Part shown: in pieces, positions 13,879-19,990 of the stretch
How positions within the stretch are numbered: position 1 is the first letter of the stretch
Layout of the letters: every line of letters starts with the position of its first letter
DNA from: Verrucomicrobia bacterium UBA3222
GTDB lineage: Bacteria > Verrucomicrobiota > Verrucomicrobiia > Opitutales > UBA9783
Direction of reading: 5' to 3'
Length of the DNA: 19,990 bases
Assembly: GCA_002363035.1 (NCBI GenBank)
Contig: DEWA01000022.1
Coordinates: 1 to 19,990 of the forward strand
The notes under the pieces: model-generated
The model's database searches: none
Told to the model about the DNA's origin: nothing
What the model saw: the letters and a program-made list of their open reading frames with translations, nothing else
Translations under genes and position numbers: made by a program

Positions 13879-15041
13879 AACGTTTCTTTACGCGAAAATC
13901 ACCGCGAAACACGGTTGCGTTGGTACGGGGACGCAACGCGGGAAGCCGTTGGCTTCGAACAATCTTACGACACGTATGCGCAACATTCGGGTATGTATCG
14001 AAAATTTCCTCCAAAAGCGGTTTAAAATCTTCGAAACACAGGGTTTTCGGCGGTTATTTCGGCGTTCAAATACCTTCGGAAACACACAAGGTGCAACGTT
14101 TGGCGACTTTTTCGCGACATATTACGACGTTATTCGGACGCGTTGAAATGCTCACGTGCAAAAAAGTTTTCTTCTTGACCGCCTTATTGCTTTTTGTCGA
14201 TTTTTCCTGCTTCCGAGCACTCGCGTCTCCCAAAAACGCCCCTAATCCTCCGCAAACGGTCAAAGCAACGAACAAAGGCGGTTCTTCGGGCAAAACTTCC
14301 GCGAAGGCTCCAACGAAAGGCGCAACGCCGCCACCCGATGCCGCCTCTCCGAACACTCCCGCTCCGAGTGCCGAACCGAAGGAAATCAAAAACCTGAAAT
14401 CCTATTGCAAACATCATCCGAACGACTGGGAAGGCTTTTATAATCTCGGCATCGAACAATACAAATTAATGGATTACGCCGCCGCACAGCAATCGTTCGC
14501 GCAGGCGTTGCAGAACTGTTCCGATCCGAAGGAGCAGGAAAAAATTTTCTACAACCTCGGCAACGCCGGCTTTCGTTTTTCGCAGTCGCAATCGGTCGAC
14601 CAACAGGTGCTCGGTTTTAAGGAAAGTCTGCAAAATTACGAAAACGCGCTCGCCATCGACAAAGAGGCAAAGGATACGCAACACAACATCGAGGTCGTAA
14701 AACGCTATTTGAAGCGGGCGGAGAAACAGCAACAGCAGGAGCAACAAAACAAGAAGAACAATAAAGACGACAACAAGAATTACACCGGCTTGGAGAAAGA
14801 CAACGATTCGTCCGATGATAAAGATAAAGATAAAGATAAAGATAAAAACGATGATAAAGACAAAGACGATAAGGACAACCAAAAGGATCAACAGGACGAT
14901 TCGGGCGATAAAAACGTTGATTTGGAGCAAAAAGAGATGGATAATATCCTTAATCGCGCAAAGAAAGTTGAAAAGATGTTGCCTCCGTCGTCTTTAAATC
15001 CGCAGTCGGGCGGCAAAGATCCCGTGATACGCGATTGGTAA
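13875..15041 (+). CDS. batC: BatC-like TPR protein with a long basic N-terminal extension
   Basis: From ATG 13875 (overlapping the batB stop) the frame has 388 residues. Residues 1-91 are basic and unrecognised. A typical signal peptide then begins at M92 (MLTCKKVFFLTALLLF to RALA/S), so ATG 14148 may be the true start, giving 297 residues. A Pro/Ala/Lys linker follows (to about 168), then TPR-like helices (about 175-270: EGFYNLGIEQYKLMDYAAA; FYNLGNAGFR; YENALAID). Next come a charged Gln/Asn/Lys/Asp region with a run of DK repeats and the BatC-type end DPVIRDW. It should be exported and bind BatA/BatB or BatD. Neither start has a ribosome site, and a second frame is also open across the 5' part up to 14146. 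Confidence 0.8.
   Translation: MKRFFTRKSPRNTVALVRGRNAGSRWLRTILRHVCATFGYVSKISSKSGLKSSKHRVFGGYFGVQIPSETHKVQRLATFSRHITTLFGRVEMLTCKKVFFLTALLLFVDFSCFRALASPKNAPNPPQTVKATNKGGSSGKTSAKAPTKGATPPPDAASPNTPAPSAEPKEIKNLKSYCKHHPNDWEGFYNLGIEQYKLMDYAAAQQSFAQALQNCSDPKEQEKIFYNLGNAGFRFSQSQSVDQQVLGFKESLQNYENALAIDKEAKDTQHNIEVVKRYLKRAEKQQQQEQQNKKNNKDDNKNYTGLEKDNDSSDDKDKDKDKDKNDDKDKDDKDNQKDQQDDSGDKNVDLEQKEMDNILNRAKKVEKMLPPSSLNPQSGGKDPVIRDW
14817..14846 (+). repeat. GATAAA tandem repeat in batC
   Basis: Five perfect head-to-tail copies of GATAAA encode Asp-Lys pairs, and degenerate copies continue to about 14875. Because the unit is six bases, copy changes keep the frame and only alter linker length. Confidence 0.85.
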
Positions 15042-15043
15042 AT

Positions 15044-16810
15044 ATGAAAAAAACGCTTGTTTTCCTGTTTTGGATTACGACCGCACCGTTGTTCGGAGCG
15101 GATGTCCCGAGAATTCATTTCGTGACGGATGTCCAACCGAATCCCGTCGTTGTCGGAGAATCGGCGCGTTTTACGGTTGTTGCCGATGCGAATATACAAG
15201 ACGATTATCCGTTTTCGCCGTTTGAAACAACGGACGGCATTCAGTTGGGACTTTCGGGGGTATCTTGGGAAAGTCGCAACATCAACGGCGAAGAAACCGC
15301 ATTGACGATGTGGACGTTCGATTTGCAGGTACCTGCGGCGGGAACGTTCACCATACCCGAAACGGAAGCAACCATCGACGGAAAAACCTTCAAAGTCCCC
15401 GCAACGGAATTTACCGCCAAGGAAGATCCGAAACCGAAAACTCCGGCGCCGACAACGCCCAAAAAGCCCGCCCTTTCGCCCATCGATACGAAATTTATTT
15501 TGGCGGGCTCTTTCCCAACGAAGTGGTACGTCGGGCAATGTTGTCCGGCAATCGTTCAGTTGCTGATCGGGAGTTCCGTTCGCGGGCAGGTGACAAGCTA
15601 TCCGCAGAAAGACGGCGACGCGTTCTCCGCTTCGCAGCTGCTCAAAGATCCGCAAAAGAACACGGTACATCGCGACGGTCGCGCCTACGCCGCCCTTGAA
15701 TGGCCGACGGTGCTTACGGCACTAAAGTCGGGAACGGGCGCGCTGTCGTTTGCCATCAACATGGAGCTGGAACGCCCGATGACGGTAGGCAGTTTGTTTG
15801 ACGATGACGATCCCATCAATATGCTGACGAAAGGTCTCGGCGTACGTTCCGTGGAACCGCGAACGCTGTCGACGGATAAGAAAACCGTCAACATTCTGCC
15901 GTTGCCGACACCGCAACCGCAAAACTTTACGGAGGCCATCGGTGAATTCCAACTGCTTCCGCCGAAAATGCTCGAAAAGGAATTTATTCAGAACGAACCG
16001 ATGACATTGGTGGTCGATGTCACGGGAAGCGGCAATTTCGAGGCCATCCGCGCACCGAAGTTGGTGTGCCCCGACGATCAATGGCGCACCTACGAACCGC
16101 AGATGAATTTTGAGGCAAAAGACAAGCTCGGATACGAGGGCACCATTCACTTTACCTACACGCTGGTACCGTTGAAAGACGGAAACGTACCGTTGCCGAC
16201 GGTTGAATTCTGCTATTTTCAACCGATTAAGGGACAGTACGAAACCCTGAAGTCGGTTCCCGATACGCTCTCGGTCAAACCCGCCATTCGTCAATTTTCG
16301 CCGTCAAGCGTTACGTCGCCGACCGATGCTCCGAGCAAAGCGAAAACACCCGCCCGCGTTCAACACGAACACACGATCACCATGGAGCCGATCACGCAGG
16401 TATCAACGCCCTCGTCATTGGTCTTCTGGGCAGTCCAGTGTCTCATCGGAACCATCATGACGCTCGGTACGTTGCGTTATCGGAGGACGCACACGGCAAG
16501 TTACGTTACGCAAAAGGCGTCCAAACAGCAGTCGAGCGCATTGCGTAAATCTTTGGACGAGGCGTTTGCGAAGAAGGACGGCGCGGCGGTGTATGCGGCG
16601 GCGCATGCGTGGATTGAATTCGTGTTAAAGCAAAAGCAGACGTCCGTTGACGCGCTGTTGCAAAACCCACAGTGTCCGCTTTCGGATGCACAAAAAAATC
16701 AACTTCGAACCTTGGAGCAAACTTATCAACAAAGCCGCTTCGGATGCATGAAGATTGATTGTCCGAGTTCGTTGGATGAAATTCTGAAACTGTTGGAGGC
16801 ACTTTCATGA
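15044..16810 (+). CDS. batD: BatD-like protein (oxygen-tolerance/BatD family)
   Basis: The 588-residue protein has a signal peptide (MKKTLVFLFWITTAPLFGA/D) and a large beta-rich periplasmic part with repeated Ig-like units, for example QPNPVVVGESARFTVV near 31 and VDVTGSGNFEAIRAPKL near 330. The latter is the conserved BatD core motif. One membrane segment follows (about 457-475), then a cytoplasmic helical tail (about 490-588). The length and order match BatD. A Pro/Lys linker (PKTPAPTTPKKPA) splits the first two beta units. ATG 15044 is two bases after the batC stop and fits the signal peptide; the in-frame TTG at 15035 is rejected. The stop overlaps the next ATG (ATGA at 16807). Confidence 0.85.
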   Translation: MKKTLVFLFWITTAPLFGADVPRIHFVTDVQPNPVVVGESARFTVVADANIQDDYPFSPFETTDGIQLGLSGVSWESRNINGEETALTMWTFDLQVPAAGTFTIPETEATIDGKTFKVPATEFTAKEDPKPKTPAPTTPKKPALSPIDTKFILAGSFPTKWYVGQCCPAIVQLLIGSSVRGQVTSYPQKDGDAFSASQLLKDPQKNTVHRDGRAYAALEWPTVLTALKSGTGALSFAINMELERPMTVGSLFDDDDPINMLTKGLGVRSVEPRTLSTDKKTVNILPLPTPQPQNFTEAIGEFQLLPPKMLEKEFIQNEPMTLVVDVTGSGNFEAIRAPKLVCPDDQWRTYEPQMNFEAKDKLGYEGTIHFTYTLVPLKDGNVPLPTVEFCYFQPIKGQYETLKSVPDTLSVKPAIRQFSPSSVTSPTDAPSKAKTPARVQHEHTITMEPITQVSTPSSLVFWAVQCLIGTIMTLGTLRYRRTHTASYVTQKASKQQSSALRKSLDEAFAKKDGAAVYAAAHAWIEFVLKQKQTSVDALLQNPQCPLSDAQKNQLRTLEQTYQQSRFGCMKIDCPSSLDEILKLLEALS

Positions 16811-17793
16811 GAATGTTTTTTAAAATGTTACGAAGGGTTTCCCGACGTTTCGAAGGGATGAACACACGGAACGCATCCGACGGGCAAGTTGAGGTCGGAT
16901 GTTATTCGGGAAAGTGCTCCGAAGCAGTAAAAAATGCACTTAGCAGCACGGGAAATTGTTTGAAAAGTGTCAAAAATCACTCCCTCAACCCGATTTTTTC
17001 TTTCTTTCACAAGCGTTTCCGTTGTTCAAAGTGCTTTTTCGGCAAAAAATTCCCGTTCTCCAACCCATTACGGGTCACCTCGGTACTCGGAACGTTTTGT
17101 CTCACCGTCAATCTGCACGCCGATGCCCTGTCGGAAACGCGACAGTTGGCACAGATCGGAAACGGGTATTTCGGCGAAAAAAAATTCGACCTTGCCGTTG
17201 AATCCTACCAAAAAGCCTTGGCGCTCGGGAAAAGTCCGCAGCTGTATTATAATCTGGGACAAACGTATGCGAACCTTTCCAAGCCGGGGCATGCGTTGGC
17301 GTGTTTCTTAAAAGCCGAAACGCTGAAACCGCGTTGGGCACTCAATAAAAAAGCACTCACGGAGCTTTTTGAGGAATATCCCGGTCTTTCAAAACCGCCG
17401 TTTCCGTGGTATCATACGGCGTTTCGGGTACTTTCCAAATGCACCTGGTGTTGGAGTTGCGCCGCGTTTTTCTGGATTTTCGTCGGTTTTGCGCTGTATC
17501 ATTGTGTCGTAAAGAAAAGCAAAGTTCTCTTAACATTCGCCGTAATGTGTTGCGGATGTTTCATCGTAACACTGACGCTGATTTTCCTGAACAAACCGTA
17601 CGAAAATCTTTGTCTGTTGCCGGAAAAAACCGTCGGGCATTACGCACCCGGCGACAAAAGCCCGATGCGTTACGATTGGGCGGCGGGCACCTGTTGCAAA
17701 ATTCGCTCCGAGGCGGCGGATTTTTATTTCGTCAGCACGCTCAACCAGGAAGACGGTTGGGTAAAAAAGGATGCATTGATCCCGCTTAACTGA
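16807..17793 (+). CDS. batE: BatE-like TPR and SH3-type membrane protein with a basic N-terminal extension
   Basis: From ATG 16807 the frame has 328 residues. Residues 1-86 are basic and Cys/Phe-rich with no recognisable domain. A hydrophobic export-like segment (about 87-106, RVTSVLGTFCLTVNLHADA) follows, then two to three TPR helices (107-185, GNGYFGEKKFDLAVESYQKAL; YYNLGQTYANLSKPGHALA). Next are two membrane segments (212-234 and 238-262) and a small SH3-like domain (about 272-325, with VSTLNQEDGWVKKDALIPL). TPR plus SH3 is the BatE layout. No ATG or GTG lies close to the export segment; the nearest alternatives are ATG 16858 and TTG 16960, so the extension is probably translated. The stop is four bases before murJ. 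Confidence 0.8.
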   Translation: MRMFFKMLRRVSRRFEGMNTRNASDGQVEVGCYSGKCSEAVKNALSSTGNCLKSVKNHSLNPIFSFFHKRFRCSKCFFGKKFPFSNPLRVTSVLGTFCLTVNLHADALSETRQLAQIGNGYFGEKKFDLAVESYQKALALGKSPQLYYNLGQTYANLSKPGHALACFLKAETLKPRWALNKKALTELFEEYPGLSKPPFPWYHTAFRVLSKCTWCWSCAAFFWIFVGFALYHCVVKKSKVLLTFAVMCCGCFIVTLTLIFLNKPYENLCLLPEKTVGHYAPGDKSPMRYDWAAGTCCKIRSEAADFYFVSTLNQEDGWVKKDALIPLN

Positions 17794-17797
17794 CGCA

Positions 17798-19318
17798 ATG
17801 AGCGCCCTGCTCAAGTTAGTAACGGGGACGCTCTGTTCAAGGATCCTCGGATTTCTGAGGGATATTGTTTTTTTCGCCGTTCTGGGCTCTTCGCGGGAAG
17901 CATCCGCGTTTTTGATTGCCTTCGCACTTCCGAATTTGTTCCGTCGGTTGTGCGGCGAAGGTGCTCTGAGTGCGGCGTTCATCCCCGTTTTCGCGCAACG
18001 TTACGCCCAACAACCACAGACGGTCGGCGATTTTTTGAGTAAATTTTTCACGCGCTTCGGCATTTGGCTGGGACTTGCCGTCGGGATCGGCATGATTACA
18101 TTGAGCATCGGACAAACGGTGATGCCGTCGCCCAAATGGCGGACGGTACTGTTTTTGACCTTGTGGATGTTGCCGTACCTGTGGTTCATTTGCACCGCGG
18201 CATTGCTGAACGGCGCGCTGAACGTACTCAATAAGTTCTCGCTGACGGCATTTTCGCCCGTTTTGCTGAACCTTTCGTTTCTCATCGGGCTCGCCCTGTG
18301 CCCGCTGTGCGAAACGGCACACATGCAGGTTTCGCTTTTGTCCGTCTGCGTGGTCATCGGCGGCTTTTTGCAGTACTTTCTCCCGAAACTTCAACTAAAA
18401 CGCAACGGTTTTCGCTTAAAGTTTTGTTTAGAAAGCGATGCGGATGTGACGCGCGTCGGACAATTATTCCTGCCGGGCGTTTTCGGCGCGGCGGTGTTTC
18501 AGCTGAACGCACTGCTCGGACGTTTTTTCGCCTATACCGTTGACGACGGCGGTGCGTCGTTTCTGTATCTCGCCAACCGCTTCCTCGAATTGCCGCTGGG
18601 TTTGTTTTCGTTCTCGATCTTTTCGGTCGTTTTCCCGCAACTTTCGCTTCTTATCGCCAAAGACGACACCCGTTCCTCCAAAATTTTGCTTCAAAACGGC
18701 ATTCGTCTGTTGCTGTTGCTCCTCATCCCCGCCGCCGTCGGTTTGTTTATGCTCGCGGAGCCCATCTTAACGCTCTGCTTTCACTGGGGAAAATTTTCGC
18801 AAGCGGATATTCGCCAAGTGGTTCCGTTGCTGAAAATTTTCGCGCTCGGTTTGCCTTTATTCGGCTTAACGGCACTGTTCGCACGCATCTTTTACGCGCA
18901 TAAGGATACCAAAACGCCTGTTAAAATTTCCGTTTATACCCTCGTTGCCTACGTACTTTGCGCCGTTATGCTGATGAAACCGTTCGGTGTTGCGGGTCTC
19001 GCACTCGCCTCTCTTGTCAGCAACGCACTTCAATGGTTCCTGCAAATTTATTTCCTGCAACAAAAATACTCCGACCTCCGCGGTACGTTGCGCATTTTCC
19101 GAAAATTGCCGTGGATGGGCTTTGTTTTGTTTGCGATTTCTCTTTATTTTGCCTCAAACACTCTTCCGTGGTCGCTCGGCAAAACCCGCGATGCATTGCT
19201 TTTGAGTGCGCTTATTACCGCCGCCGTTGCGTTTTATCTTATTTTGTTAAAAGTTTTTGACAAAACCTCATTTCGGCAATTATTAAGCTTTCGGTTGGAT
19301 GCGGAAGCGGAACGATAA
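17798..19318 (+). CDS. murJ: Lipid II flippase MurJ (MviN)
   Basis: The 506-residue polytopic inner-membrane protein belongs to the MurJ branch of the MOP exporters, which moves lipid II across the membrane for peptidoglycan synthesis. The signature N-terminus is present: SRILGFLRD (14-22), then FALPNLFRRLCGEGALSAAFIPVF (about 43-66). About 14 hydrophobic segments can be counted and the length is normal. Conserved arginines of the central cavity (R15, R21) are kept. A central YLANRFLELPLGLFSFSIFSVVFPQLS motif is also typical. The ATG follows the batE stop by four bases with no ribosome site or promoter, so it appears to be the last gene of the bat operon. It converges with trmB, with only four bases between the two stops and no visible terminator. 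Confidence 0.93.
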   Translation: MSALLKLVTGTLCSRILGFLRDIVFFAVLGSSREASAFLIAFALPNLFRRLCGEGALSAAFIPVFAQRYAQQPQTVGDFLSKFFTRFGIWLGLAVGIGMITLSIGQTVMPSPKWRTVLFLTLWMLPYLWFICTAALLNGALNVLNKFSLTAFSPVLLNLSFLIGLALCPLCETAHMQVSLLSVCVVIGGFLQYFLPKLQLKRNGFRLKFCLESDADVTRVGQLFLPGVFGAAVFQLNALLGRFFAYTVDDGGASFLYLANRFLELPLGLFSFSIFSVVFPQLSLLIAKDDTRSSKILLQNGIRLLLLLLIPAAVGLFMLAEPILTLCFHWGKFSQADIRQVVPLLKIFALGLPLFGLTALFARIFYAHKDTKTPVKISVYTLVAYVLCAVMLMKPFGVAGLALASLVSNALQWFLQIYFLQQKYSDLRGTLRIFRKLPWMGFVLFAISLYFASNTLPWSLGKTRDALLLSALITAAVAFYLILLKVFDKTSFRQLLSFRLDAEAER

Positions 19319-19322
19319 CATC

Positions 19323-19955
19323 TTAAACACAAACCTGCTCCGTCGTATTTCCCGCTTCCTTATCGCCCGCCTTCACGCACGCAAACACCGCGTGTTTTCC
19401 GTTTCGTCCCGTACGCTCGGCAAAAAGCGTGTCGACCTTATAAACATGTTCATCCACACGTTCCCAATTCGGATGTTGCGCAACACAATCGCAAACGGCT
19501 TCAAAGTAATCGCCGTCGTCGGTTTCAAAATGCAACCGCGCGTTCGGAACGATATGTTGTGATAATTGCGACAAAAACGCTTCCTGCAACAGCCGATGCT
19601 TATGATGGCGTTTTTTCGGCCACGGATCGGGATAAAACACCAAAATTTCGTTCCATAAAAAACCCATCGGCAGACATCCGAGCAGTTCCTCCGCGCGCGC
19701 TTTCAGAAAGTGAACATTTGATACTTCCGCCCGTTGCGCTTTGCGTTGCGCCGCCGCCAATCGTTGCGCAATCAAATCAATTCCCAGGCAAAACCGTTCC
19801 GCATGCGCCTGCGCGTAACGCACCAAAAAATGTCCGTGCCCGCAACCGATTTCCAGGGTTTTGTAAATTTCTCCCGTCGGCAATAATTGCAGCAGTTTCT
19901 CCCTCAATGCCGCTTTGCGTGCGGCGGTTTGCGCTTCGTAAATTTCCCGCGTCAT
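19323..19955 (-). CDS. trmB: tRNA (guanine-N7)-methyltransferase TrmB
   Basis: This 210-residue class I methyltransferase makes m7G46 in the variable loop of tRNAs. The SAM motif LEIGCGHGHFL (about 34-44) is clear, as is the catalytic/tRNA-binding signature FYPDPWPKKRHHKHRLLQ (about 107-124). The later ETDDGDYFE also fits. It is slightly shorter than E. coli TrmB because the N-terminus is brief. The ATG at 19955 is preceded by a very AT-rich stretch reaching the window edge, so the promoter is only partly visible. The KKRHHKHR wording resembles TrmB of Opitutae-type bacteria, which I use as a weak taxonomic hint. It runs against murJ and ends with an unusual tail (GNTTEQVCV). Confidence 0.93.
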   Translation of the reverse strand: MTREIYEAQTAARKAALREKLLQLLPTGEIYKTLEIGCGHGHFLVRYAQAHAERFCLGIDLIAQRLAAAQRKAQRAEVSNVHFLKARAEELLGCLPMGFLWNEILVFYPDPWPKKRHHKHRLLQEAFLSQLSQHIVPNARLHFETDDGDYFEAVCDCVAQHPNWERVDEHVYKVDTLFAERTGRNGKHAVFACVKAGDKEAGNTTEQVCV

Positions 19956-19990
19956 CTTGTTTTTTTAAAAGAATTTAATAATAATAAAAT

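Noticed and set aside
14466..14930. Minus-strand open frame with long I/V/F runs resembling a membrane protein
   Set aside because: It is the antisense of the batC Asp/Lys repeat and TPR region. GATAAA read backwards gives Phe/Ile/Val runs.

Overview
The window looks like a chromosomal segment of a Gram-negative bacterium, most likely from the PVC group and perhaps an Opitutae-like verrucomicrobium. This is inferred from the flavour of the TrmB, L32 and MurJ proteins and from a full Bat-type operon. No 16S rRNA or other decisive marker is present, so the assignment is tentative. Base composition is intermediate. Shine-Dalgarno sequences are patchy: strong before rpmF, gltP, batB and the DUF4381-like gene, but absent before xerD, pepP, the kinase and murJ.

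Left block, minus strand, about 1-6141. Read in the direction of transcription it runs rpmF (L32), plsX, pepP-like M24 peptidase, a glutamate/dicarboxylate symporter, an unrecognised membrane protein, xerD-type recombinase, and the start of rpsT (S20), which runs off the left edge. rpmF-plsX is the common ribosome/lipid-synthesis pair. gltP and rpsT each have a recognisable promoter of their own. The transporter is unusual because three residues matching the third sodium site of archaeal GltPh are changed, two of them to cysteine.

Middle, plus strand. A soluble NtrB-like orphan histidine kinase (6310-7827) has about 100 residues of Thr/Ala/Pro-rich sequence inserted in its dimerisation/phosphotransfer hairpin. 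It ends at a stem-loop terminator.

Right block, plus strand, 7960-19318. This is a compact Bat-type operon: moxR ATPase, DUF58 vWA protein, DUF4381-like membrane protein with a very long Ser/Thr stalk, batA and batB (membrane vWA proteins with complete MIDAS motifs), batC (TPR), batD and batE (TPR plus SH3-like). The last bat gene is followed four bases later by murJ, the lipid II flippase. MoxR ATPases are thought to remodel partners through the vWA proteins, and BatA-E are thought to form a periplasm-facing membrane complex; linkage to murJ suggests a cell-envelope role.

Several gene junctions in this operon are not empty. Most are filled by an open frame that begins at a stop/start overlap (ATGA or TAATG) and in three cases also ends on one. 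They form three candidate small proteins (43, 61 and 142 residues) and two long basic N-terminal extensions of BatC and BatE. They are the best candidates here for something undescribed, although low stop density or a real antisense gene (12422-12760) could explain some of them. trmB (minus) converges on murJ at the right edge.
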